A DNA stretch of 64,000 bases from assembly GCA_905116865.2 (NCBI GenBank), contig CAJHNH020007667.1, forward strand, positions 62,001-126,000, written 5' to 3'. Position numbers and translations under genes: made by a program. This stretch comes from Candidula unifasciata (taxonomy: Eukaryota > Mollusca > Gastropoda > Stylommatophora > Geomitridae). Positions 1 to 11,200 of the stretch are shown here, in pieces (within the stretch, counting starts at the first letter, position 1; every line of letters starts with the position of its first letter). The notes under the pieces are model-generated. The model was not told the origin of the DNA. It worked only from the letters and a program-made list of their open reading frames with translations, and made no database searches.

Positions 1-1865
1 CTCTCAAAGATATGGAGCCTTTGAGAGGATTCAAAAATGATGCGTAATCTCTCATTGGTATGGAAACCTCTGAAATGAATTAAACATGATATATAATCTT
101 ACACTACCCTTGCTTTGGTAGGTGACAAATTCAGTCTGAAAATAAAAATAACTGTGGTTGCTCACTGAACCTAGTGTTTATTACATCATCATCTATAGTA
201 CCCGCTGTGATAATCCTTCTGATATTGCATTTTATTATAAACAAGCTTTTGAACTGTCCCAGTTGATGCATCAGATTTTTTTTGGGGCGAATATATACTT
301 TGACAACAGTTTACCTGTACTGCTGCATCAACTTTGACAATGGGTTTTCCTTCTGTATTATAATCACTTACTGGAGTGGATGTCTCTGAGAAAACTAAAA
401 CATTATATAAAATGTATCAATGACATAGAACTTTTTAATTCTTTCAGTCCCAGTCTTACTTTAAATCAGTACATCTTAAGAATTAATTTCTTTAACTATC
501 AAATGTTTGGGACATTAGAAATTAAAATAATATATTACCATGAGACAACAGAGCTTAAGTATCAACTGGTGCAGTGTAGGTTAATGTAACAACAGGATGG
601 GACACACACAGTTAAGAAATGCCCATCATGCCTACAGAAACCATTAAATGCATGATGAGTTGGTACTGAATTACTTAAGAAATTTAAACATTATATACGT
701 TCTTAAATTTGGAATGGGGGTCTCAGAGTAGACTAAACATTATGAATGATCTCATTCTGGTATCAGAGTCTAACAACTGTGTAATCTTTCACTTAAGAAA
801 GGAAATCTGATAAATCTAAAGCATAAACACATAAACTATGTAAAACCCTTAAAAATATTTATATCTTAAAATTTTGGAATGTTTACAGTTAGGTATAAAT
901 AAGTGAAAAACAGATATTCAATAAAGTACACATGTTCAAGAAACATATTTAACTTAACAGTAAATGTGTAGGGTAAAAATAAAGAATAAGTAAGATGTAT
1001 GTAACGGTACATTGAATAAATATGATTTAGACTGACAAATGTTTATCAAAATGCTACGGTAAAAAAACCAAAACATGTTCACAATATTTGTTGCTGTTTT
1101 TGTTGTTGCCATCTTTTGGTCTTTCCAGACAATAGTGTTTAATTTTACTAGAAAATCTAGGGCCAAATTTGGGGGAAAACAAGAACAGACCCACTGCCCC
1201 CCCCCCCAAGTACTTCTGGTCCCTTATTCTGACAGCGCACTCTTCTACTGTTCTCCTACTGCAGGGATGTTTAACTACTTTTACTGAGAGCCAAAATGTT
1301 GAAGATTTCTGAGCCCCAGCACAGAAAGCTTAGCTTGATACAACTGGCAATGATCTGCAGGCCACTTGCTGGTGCTATGAGGGCCAGATTGGCCTGTGGG
1401 CCGCCAGTTGACTAGCCCTGTCCTAATATCTTTCCTTTAAATGAATGAGTAACTGTGTCACTTTTTTGTTGTTGACTGAATTTCAATAACATTTCTTTCT
1501 TACTGGCTTTGTTGTGTGGCATTGGTTTTCATATCAGTATGTACAGCCAAACATCTTTGAAAAAGCAAACCTTCCAAGTCACCATGCCAAACGGCTCTCT
1601 TGGTCCTTATGCCCTCCAGTTTTCCTGTTGTCATGCCATACTCCAGGATTCTCCTTCTCATGACATCTTCCAAAAAGGTGGACTATCTGCTTTTAATACA
1701 GATAACGAATTCTCTTATTAGTTATATTTCTTTTAAGAAATTTAAACATATATATTCCTAAATTTTGGATTGGGCTTTCAGACAAGTTTAGACATGTAGA
1801 TTTTATTCTGGAATGAGTCTGATAATTGAGTATAATCTGTCAATTGAATGGGAATCTGAGAAAAA
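1..1865. other. AT-rich gene-free left edge with one half of a local duplication
   Basis: No gene is seen. Bases about 667-1100 are similar to about 1728-2575 (shared AAGAAATTTAAACAT, TTCAATAAAGTACACAT and ACAATATTTGTTG-like blocks in the same order), so this is a degraded tandem duplication about 1 kb apart. A poly(C) run lies near 1198-1208. A stretch at 1360-1425 (GGGCCAGATTGGCCTGTGG) resembles 59020-59060 and may be a short DNA-transposon relic. Confidence 0.6.
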
Positions 1866-2250
1866 GGTTTAGGTTTAAACAATGGATCAACATCATGGCA
1901 CAAGGATAGTAACCCATAAGTGCTCCATTCTACTTCTAACTTAAGTTTGAGTCCAAGGAATCTCAGCACGGTGCACAAACTCAGTGGCACCAGCCAGGAT
2001 CCTGAAATACTTAAGATTTTTAACACCAAATTTTGTTTGGGCAGCGCCGTTAGGCTACTCTTTTCGATTTTTAACTGTCAAAGGATTTTTTACGTGCGCA
2101 ACAATACACACAGGCGTCCAATCTTCTACCCAGAGATCGGGTAAATTACTAGAAGTCCGACTGAAAAAATCCCAGCCTTCACCTGGGCCTCAACCCGGGA
2201 CCTCCACCACTCGAGGCGGATGCCATGCCTCGAGACCACTCAGCCCCCTA
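1866..2250 (-). mobile_element. SINE-C1 (tRNA-derived), complete with target duplication
   Basis: Read on the minus strand it has a tRNA-like head (GGGTTGAGGCCC as B box, degraded) followed by a body with TAGCCTAACGGCGCTGCCC. It is 385 bases long, the same as copy C2. Flanks are AATCTGAGAAAAA (1853-1865) and AATCTGATAAAAA (2251-2263), a 13-bp target duplication with one mismatch. The related sequence near 805 in the local duplication (AATCTGATAAATC) has no SINE and represents the empty site. Confidence 0.88.
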
Positions 2251-2263
2251 AATCTGATAAAAA

Positions 2264-2900
2264 ATTAAGTATTAAAAGTTTTAAACTTTGTTAACCTACT
2301 AAAAAATCCTTTTGTTTAAAATAAGAACATTTACAACTATTTAAAAACAAGTAAAAACATATATTCAATAAAGTACACATTTCCAATAAATATGTTTAAG
2401 TAACAGGTTCATATGTTCAATGAGTATGTTTAAGTAACCAGTTTAAATGTGTGGTAAAAATATAGAATAAGAAGTATGCATGATTCATTGAATAAATATT
2501 ATATAAGCTGAAAAAAAGTTTACCACATTGCCAAGATAATAAAAACACTTTTTACAATATTTATTAAGTTTTGTGATTTTGAAACATAATAAGTATTATG
2601 TGCTTCTTTACATGACTAACCTTTGTGATCATCAGTGTTATGACTTCTGAATATAATACAGTACAGACCGTTGAACTCTACCAGACTGTTGTACAGATTT
2701 TTCGGTAATTTCCTAATCTGCCGCTATACCGCTGTACCTAATTTTTGGTACTTTGCGTAGAATGTGAAAAAAATGCGCCACAAACTAAAAATAACCAACC
2801 AAAAGGGTCAAACCTCAAGGTTAGCAATTTCAAATGTCTGCCCCCATGTGTTTGAGTTGACTCTGTGTGGTTTAACATGAAAAGATTCTAAAATTTCAGA
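2264..2900. other. Gene-free, second half of the local duplication
   Basis: AT-rich sequence matching 820-1100 in order, then unrelated sequence up to the piggyBac-like relic. No coding signal is seen. Confidence 0.5.
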
Positions 2901-3535
2901 ATGAAACAAGCGGCTGATGAACCAAGCACTTTAACAGGAAAGCGAAGTAGGTCTAAGCTTTTCACAGTCAAACATGTGATTGATACTTCGCTTGATTCAG
3001 ACTCTGAGGAGTCAGAATTCCATCAAGAATATGTTCCCAGTTCAAGTGACACAGACAGTGAGAGCTCGAGTGATGAGGAGAATCTTGAACCTTATAGATC
3101 TAGAGCTGGATTGATAGTAAGAGAAGGGGGGCATGTTCCTTAAACAGCTGATCGGGGAGATCTAGGAATTTTGTACAACCAGATCTGAATTTCAATGAGG
3201 ATGAAAAAGGCCCAGTGAATATTCCTAGATCTATCACAATGGAGAGTGAACCGACTGACTGTTTATCCTTGTTTTTGGAAAATCCTGGAGTGTCTTACAA
3301 AGACAATCAAAGCAAAAAGATGAAGAGCGCTTGGAGACATACAGCTGGCACTTGGAAGTCTGACAGTTACTGCATGACATCTCAGGATCACTGTTGCCAC
3401 TGCATGTATTTCATTTGTTTCTTAGATGCTAAACTCTTAACTCATCTGCAATCAATTTCTGGTGCTCACTTTGCAAGATGTACCTGTGTGTGAAACAAGG
3501 CTCACCCTGTTGGGTGGATTGGCACACAAAGGTGG
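2901..3535 (+). pseudogene. piggyBac-like transposase relic with internal deletion
   Basis: The frame starting ATG 2901 encodes an acidic Ser/Asp/Glu-rich stretch (DSDSEESEF, SSDTDSESSSDEE) typical of the N-terminus of piggyBac-type transposases. After a stop near 3141 the same style continues with a PTDCLSLFLE block near 3250-3285, like the PxDxFxLFF segment of that family. At about 3462-3524, in another frame, lies a cysteine-rich C-terminal motif, CSLCKMYLC then PCWVDWHT, matching the CxxC...C...YHT zinc-binding tail. The whole catalytic core between them is missing, so the element is dead. Terminal repeats and TTAA flanks were not found. Family assignment rests on the two end motifs. Confidence 0.55.
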
Positions 3536-4929
3536 AACATTGGCGCTAGTTGAAAGGTAGAACCATTTTCTACAATGTCTCCAAGTTCCATCTTATTCTA
3601 ACCACTTCTTTGCATGTAACTATCATTTTGCTATATCATGTAGGTTTTTTCTCTTTAATGCTTAGGAGCCCAGGTATAGGGCACAGTTAGGTTCAGGGCC
3701 TCAGGTATGGTAGAGTTAAGGCGTTCTCAGATGTGGCAAATTTCTGTTGTAAAGAACATTTTGTTTATCCCCGGCAATTTTTCTTGTGTGTATCCTTATC
3801 AGTATAAGAAGAATTTCTGACAAGAAGAATCATTTCTTGGGTCCCAGGTCAGTTCTCCTTATCAGTTCTGCACTGTATTAACCTTTACATGACTCTTATC
3901 TGATCACTCTTTAGTACATTTCAAATACTTTTGTTTCCTTCTATCATCAACACATATTTAACCTGTTCTTCCTACATTGTTTCGCTGAAAATAAGACCGG
4001 GTCTTTTAAAAATTTTGCTCCAAAAGACACTGAGCACTTACTTTCAGGGGGTGTGAACTTTTTCACACACATATTGCATTTAAATTACAATATTATTAAA
4101 ATGGTAATGTCATTAATATATTTACTGATAAAAACGCTATTAGCACCAAACTTGTTCTATCAAGACAAAAGATGGACAGTCCTAAGAAAACAAAAAACAC
4201 AAAATGTCAACATGTGAGATATATGTAAGACAAAATGTGGTGGGAAAAACAATAAGAGACAGAGAGTCACAGATGAAGAACTAAGTACAATGGTAGTTAA
4301 AGTATCAGTTAATGATCTTAAGAACATTAAAGAATCAAATGTTTTAGTCACCTGGTCAGAACAAAATCAGCTAGCAGCTAGAGCCTTCTACATGAGAACA
4401 GCAGGCTACAAGGCAAGAGGCAGACCAAGAAAGAGATGGGTGGAGGAAGTAAGGAAGACTACAGAAATGCGCACTTTCAGTATGTACCACATCTCCAGTA
4501 CTCGCCTAGTCCCAAGTTATTTCCACCGGTTTGGAAAATTCAGAGTTAATTCATTTGAGGAAAGACTTTTCAGTCTGATGAAGAGGTATAGCAGGTGGTA
4601 CGTGAATGGTTCTTTGTGCGATCAACCCACATAATTTTTTCTGCAGGAATTCAAGCTTTTTATAAATGCTGGAGGACTCGCCTTGAACGCAGTGGTGGCT
4701 ACAACAAAAATTTATAGATTTTTCCTTACATTGTCAGAATATATTCTCTCTCTCACACACACACTCACGGACACACATAATTAAGGTTTTCATTTAAAGT
4801 CCCCTCATATTTTTAAATTATCAAACGTCTTGAGTTAAGAATACGTAAAGAGCTTCGTAGAGCTCTTTGGAAAATTGTTACAGTGAAGCTGACTCAAGCA
4901 CTAATATCTAAGGTACTTTGATGCAACAG
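3536..4929. other. Gene-free interval downstream of the RCC1-repeat gene
   Basis: A plus-strand stretch at about 4290-4460 encodes ARGRPRKRWVEEVRK, which resembles the C-terminus of LINE endonuclease/reverse transcriptase proteins; this is weak. A CT/CA-rich run lies near 4745-4775. The 3'UTR of the RCC1-repeat gene must lie in the right part, but I could not identify a convincing poly(A) signal. Confidence 0.4.
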
Positions 4930-5208
4930 TTAGGGCACTATAGCTGCTGTGTGATAGTATCCTGAGCTAACTAACACTGGTCCAGCAGAGGTTTTTGGCA
5001 GCTGTTCCACTTTCTTTGGGACTTTGGACCTGAAGAGGTACCTGTGACCTTCAGGGTGACCCAGCCTTCCATCACTACCACAGCCCCAAGTGTACACACT
5101 GCCTTCTGTGGTTGCAGCTGCACTGTGAATACCACCTGCCGACACTGTTTTCACAGTCTCATTGTGAAAGTGCTCTGGGGAGATCAATGTTGGGACCAAC
5201 CGTTTTTC
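4930..5208 (-). CDS. RCC1-repeat gene, coding exon 6 (terminal)
   Basis: Residues 296-387 and the TAA stop (4930-4932). The acceptor TCATCCACAG at 5209-5210 is chosen because it keeps phase with exon 5 and restores a normal blade (LGLGDE then EKRLVPTLI). An alternative AG 22 bases upstream (AACTTAG) would be out of phase. It encodes SVYTWGCGSDGRLGHP and ends SSGYYHTAAIVP. Confidence 0.87.
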   Translation of the reverse strand, partial: EKRLVPTLISPEHFHNETVKTVSAGGIHSAAATTEGSVYTWGCGSDGRLGHPEGHRYLFRSKVPKKVEQLPKTSAGPVLVSSGYYHTAAIVP

Positions 5209-8200
5209 CTGTGGATGAGACAATTGGCATCTAAGTTTATGAACAAAGAAGACACAAACAACAGATTGCAAAATTTATTACCAGGCATATTTCACTGTAT
5301 CCTGTCAGGTGCATACTACAGTACACAGTATTTTTAAAATTAAGCAAATACATGAATCCTTCTAACTGAAATTCAAAATCGGCTACATGTAACTGGAGGG
5401 GATGAGGGGGTTGGGGGGAGTGAGTGAATTTTGTGATAAATTTGACCAGTTGCCTGAATCATGTTTGTTGAACTGTTGTTGTTATTTCTATTTTGCCCTG
5501 TTTTTACCATCCATAGTGGAATATGCCCACCTACTCATTTCTCCACATGTTGATCAGTTTGCCCACACATGTAGCACAAGTGCATTAGTATTTGAAAAAG
5601 TAAAAAGTAAAGGATCCCTTTTCCACACCTTTAGATGTATTTGGAATATAGGGCTAGACCTAGATTTGTATAGACCAATCAGCACTTGGTAGGTGATGTA
5701 GGTCGATCTGGGAGTCAAGGTCATTTATGAAAAACAGTCTGGCTCCGTCAGGACGCGGACTCACAACCTTCTGATCTGTGGGGGGAGGGGGGTGTCTAGC
5801 CGCCAAACGCCACAGCGACTCTCAAATTAGTATTTGCATACTTGATAACTGGCAGAGAGGCGCAGAAAGTTTGACTGACTGCTATTTTCAGCCAATTATA
5901 TAAATGCTGTATAATGTCATCCCACTGAAAGGTCAGATGGACACAAACTTGCTGTTTAGGCACCACGATTCTGTGGTAGTTTGTTTAAGTGGCTGGAAGT
6001 GGCCCTTAATAAATTCATCTGGATATCAACCAGACAGTAGCATATGTTTAAGCCTCTCAAATTCTGTTTGTAGCGTATCACTAGAAATATTTCAGATGCT
6101 CAAAAGTGACATTTGCAAAGTTGGTCCATCAATTCAGTCAGTGTCTTTATTCATTGTTCTTGTTATTTATTTGCCTGTTGTGATATTTGTTGCTTTATAT
6201 GTTATTTTAACAGCAAACAGATTTGATTATAAGTCAGAGGTATTAATTATACTGTTGGCCTGAAGCTTTATAAATGTCTGGACACTCTGGATAATGTACA
6301 CAGATTCTGCAGTCTGTTTTAATTATGACTTAGATGACCTGCAAAGAAATATTAGATGCAGCCAGGTCAAGATTCGGTACATATGGATAGTTGAAATTAG
6401 GCCTAAATTAATGATATTTCCAAGCCAATATCCAAAGAGAGCATTCACTATGACAAATTAATGGGTACCAACTGTTTACGTTCAATCACTGGATCAACAT
6501 CATGGCATACAGGTGTAACCCCTAAATGCTCTGTTCTTCTTTTAACTCAAGAGTCCAAAGAATCTCGGCACAGTGCATGAACTCTGTTGCACCGGCAAGG
6601 ATCCTGAAATACTTTGGGTAGATTTTTAACTCAAAATTTTGCCCGGTCAGTGCCGGTCAGTGCCGTTAGGCTACTCTTTTCGATTTCCAAGTGCAAAGGG
6701 ATTTTTTTAATAATATGCATTGGTGTCCGATCTTACTACCCAGAGACCAGGGAGAAATTACTAGAAATCCACGTGAAAAATCCCAAACCTCACCTGGGCT
6801 TGAACCCATGACCCCTAGCACTCAAGGCGGACACCCTGCCTCCAGACCACGCAGCCCCCCAGTGTACCAACTGTTTAGGAGAGCAGTGAATTAATAATGC
6901 GATGTGCCCCAGAGTCTGGTTGACTATTTTAGTTGCTAAATCTATTATTAGCACGAATATCACATTTACCTCTATAATTATTCTCTCTCTCTCCCTCTCT
7001 GTGCGTGTGCGTGCATGCGTGGGTGTGTCACACGCCTTAAGGATTCTTATCTTCTGTCATTAAGGTAACATCTGTCTACAATTTGACTTATTTGATAAGG
7101 AAACACACCTAGGAACACAGTTTACACCTTTCATTGGTTTCTTTGTCACATTTGTCATGCTGAATGTTCTCTTTGGGTATTGGTTTGGAATCTTTTGATA
7201 ATGAAACATCTAAAACCAATAGTGTAATATGTCACTAACCTAAGCCAAATCTCAACTATCCATATTTCTTGACCTGATGTATCTAATATTCCTTTGCAGA
7301 TGCATAAAAAAATGAGATAATATGAGACTTCAGATATATATTCAATAAGATTACACCATATTTTCCTCTATCCATTCGAAATTTTACATGAATATACATT
7401 ATGCATAGTCACTGATGTTGTTTTTTTTTTTTTTTTTTTTAAATAGTCAACAAATTGTATTTATCCAGTTGAAATCACACCATCTATCCACACACAGAAA
7501 TAAAAAGAAAAAATCCACATGCTTTCTAAAAATCAACATGAAATTATTAATTTTGTTTTCAAATGTTTGAGGTTTGACAACGGATCAACATTATGGCATT
7601 TAGGTGCTCCATTCTTTGGGTAGATTTTCAACTCAAAATTTGTGCCCAGGCAGTGCCGTTAGGCTACTCTTTTCGATTTCCAACTGCCAAGGGATTTTTT
7701 TCGTGTGCAACAATGCACATGGGCATCTGATCTCACTACCCAGAGACTAAGGGGAATTACTAGAAGTCCACGTGAAAAAATCGCATCCCTTACAAGGGAT
7801 TGAACCTGGAACCTCTAGCAAATGTACTTCTGTGTATCATTTGCTGATGTGTAGACTGAATGTGTAGATAATAACCAGAGAAGAAAAATATCAAATAAAC
7901 GTGATGGAAATAATGGTCCTGATATTCTTACATTTTTCTTATAGAAGATTCTTCATAGTTCTTTCAATCATAGGTGATTTCAAAGTAGAAACTTAGTTTG
8001 TGCAATAATCATTGTGAAAAATGGCATATGACTTTCAAAGATACAGCACATTCTGTGCTGTATTTAAAATATTTGGCCAGATTTCTTTTGCATACCCAGA
8101 CCAAATATGAAATGCATAATAATACACTTTGTGTTGTGTTGATATCCACAGACATAAGCTGAATACAGATGGTGCGTTGCTTGGGACTAAAGGACTTTAT

Positions 8201-11200
8201 GCCAGCTGGTCTTGCCACGCACACTGAACATCGCTATGGGCTGTATTCACACGCCTTTTTACAGCACAGTGAAACATGGGAAAGATGGAAAGGTGCTCAA
8301 AGACTAAACTGTACAGATAAATCACACAATGATTAGTTACACTAGTACCTTATCATGGATAAATCACATGATGATCAGTTACACTAGTACCTCATCACAG
8401 ATAAATCACAAGATGATCAGTTACACTAGTACCTCATCACGGATAAATCACATGATTGATCAGTTACACTAGTACCTGTACCTCATCACGGATAAATCAC
8501 ATGATTGATCAGTTACATTAGTACCTCATCACGGATAAATCACATGATTGATCAGTTACACTAGTACCTCATCACGGATAAATCACATGATTGATCAGTT
8601 ACACTAGTACCTCATCAGGGATAAATCACATGATTGATCAGTAACACTAGTACCTCATCACAGATAAATCACATGATGATCAGTTACACTAGTACCTTAT
8701 CACGGATAAATCACACAATGATCATTTACACTAGTACCTCATCATGGATAAATCACACAATGATCATTTACACTAGTACCTCATCACGGATAAATCACAC
8801 GATGATCAGTAACTCTGATACCTCATCATGGATAAATCACATGATGATCAGTCACACTAGTACCTCATCTCCAAGTCCTAATTTTCCTTTACAGCCATCA
8901 CCCCATGACAAGACCTGTCCTTCCTCTGTTAGAGCAAGAGTGTGGGCATGCTGCTCTCCCTTGCTGCAACTGACAGCAGTTATCTTCCACTGACATCTAC
9001 AAAGAATAGGAAGTAATGCATTTGCCAGTTTAGACGAACCCAGTCCAAGAGCACCATCAGAACCTTTTCCTTAAAGGATGAACAATAAAATAGGATTATG
9101 TAATATCTTCTTTTTCACTCCTAAAAGGGTGATTGGCATCTGTATTGTTTACAGCTAGGCTGTGAATTCTGTCTTTTAGTCCAACACATCAGATTTAACC
9201 TAACCTCAGTTAGTAGCCTTTTATGACATGCAAGGAGCAGTGATTCTACTCTCCTCCCCTCCAAATGGGGGCCCTGAAACCCATACTGGGAATGTCATAT
9301 CTATACATTTGTTTCCCGTCAATGTCAATTAGAAAAATAGTTCTTCCTTGTTACACAGGTTCTTTATTATAGGATCATCTTCACTGCATGTCAGGCATAC
9401 CCGCAGGTGCTCCAATCTTCTTCTATGCCTGTTCTGCAGTGTGTCTGCGCAGACTACTATTGTCGATATTGGTTGATGTAGTGATTGTGGGTTTTGTGTG
9501 GTTTTCATTTCATGCTGCACTGATTGATATACTCAGATTTTGCAACAGTCAGGGAGAAATCAGCATTTTCCTGCTTCAGGTCTTCATTGATTATGCCTTT
9601 TCTGTCCATTTATCATCATCAGTTCTCGTTATGCCTAGTGGCACATGAGGCTTCAGAGAGGACTTTCCATGCTTTCCTGTCCTGTGCAATCTTCAGTGCA
9701 GTTTTCCATGTCAATGATGTCTACAATGTTTCTGCCACTTAAGAATCTTTATTCTGTGGTTGTGTCATGAGAAGAAGAAAACTGGAGTACATAATTACGG
9801 TGAGAAAGCTGGAGGAGAAAAGAGGCACACAGAGAGACTGGGAAAGAAGATGCTAGACAGTTTGACATCATGGCATGGAAGATCCTCTGTCTCAGAAGTG
9901 ACTGAAAGTACTCGAGACAAAAGGCTGAAGATAGACATAACTACCAATGACATATGGCATGAACTATAAAAAGAAGTTCACTGAAGATTTGTTACATACA
10001 ACCAGTATTGACACTGACTACAAATCCTAGATAATTAGTAAACAAGCAAAAAAAAAAAAAATTTCTTAAAGCCTTAGAGTTGTGGTTTTATTAAAAAAAT
10101 GATTAAAATTCTATAGACAATCCAATGACAAATCTAAATGTTTTGAAAGAGGCCAAGTCGTGAAGAAAACTTATAATAAACCAGAAAAAAGTTATCGTTT
10201 TTTTATCACATAATGATAAGAGAAACAGTGAGTTATATTGATAACTGTAACAAAAACACAGATTTATATGTAAGACAGCAAGATCAAACAAAAACATACA
10301 ATTCTTGATAGCTTCTTGCTATTTAATGGAAAAATGTTAACACACCAACTAGTAAATGTTACTGAAGAGATGGCCATTTGTGGAGGAGTATGATGGCCCA
10401 AGTCTGTCAGTAAAGTATTTAATAACAAGCTAGATAATTATTAACTTGCCAATCTGAGTGATTTTAATATTATATCAAGGCAAAGGCAAATGTTTAACCC
10501 TTAGTGCAGCAAAGCCTTGAATATGATACTATAATATCTAATTTGAAAATGGAGATGAGGTAGTCACTGCAGCCTTCTGCTATTTTGAGAACCATCTGCA
10601 CACTCATGTGGGTGATTGTAATAAACATGCTGAGAAAGGTGAAGACAGGTATGATCCATGAAGCACTGCCACACAGCATGCATTATGATAAAAAGAAGAT
10701 ATGTTTTATGTGTTTTTCTATCTTACATGAGGTTCATGTTTCTTAAGAAGAATGAAGAGAACACCACCGACTGAAAAAGAAAAAATGTATACATCCTGAC
10801 AGAAAATAACTTGAGAAACATGATGAATTGCATGAGAAATAGTCAATCCACATTCGGCCTCTACTACAATATAAAGATGTGTGTGCAAGCAGGACATGAA
10901 TGATACAGATATTATAGCTGATTCATGTGAGCAGGGGACCATGGATGATGTTGCACAGAGAGGGAAAAGTCAGGAAGGGAATGGGGATAAAGGAAAACAA
11001 ATTATTGCAGGTAGGTTAAGATTCCAGCATCTGAGAAGATGCATGTTAAACATACGGGACAGCAAGAATGGTTCTGAAATCTCATGCTCTAATTATGGGA
11101 AACATTTTCTTAATGCAAGCGGGTCTTGAGTGTCACACTCACTATTACCAAGGGTTATGATGCAAATGCCTAAGTACAGCACTGTATAACACTATCATCT

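Larger units (their letters stand above)
5209..8863 (-). other. Intron 5 of the RCC1-repeat gene
   Basis: Phase 0, 3,655 bases. It contains SINE-B1 (5595-5825), SINE-C2 (6479-6863), a deleted SINE-C3 (7572-7822), a CT-rich tract near 6980-7020, a poly(T) run near 7420 and, at its 5' end, the splice-donor minisatellite. A 119-codon open frame at 5904-6263 shows no recognisable similarity. Confidence 0.8.

Noticed and set aside
5208..5230. Alternative acceptor for exon 6 at AACTTAG
   Set aside because: It would put exon 6 out of phase with exon 5; the acceptor at CATCCACAG restores the repeat exactly.
5904..6263. 119-codon open frame with a hydrophobic segment
   Set aside because: No splice, start or similarity support; it lies in intron 5 in the opposite strand.
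8317..8870. CRISPR-like direct repeats
   Set aside because: Units are contiguous without unique spacers, and the context is a eukaryotic intron.
8634..8993. 119-codon plus-strand open frame
   Set aside because: It is the splice-donor minisatellite and exon 5 read on the wrong strand.
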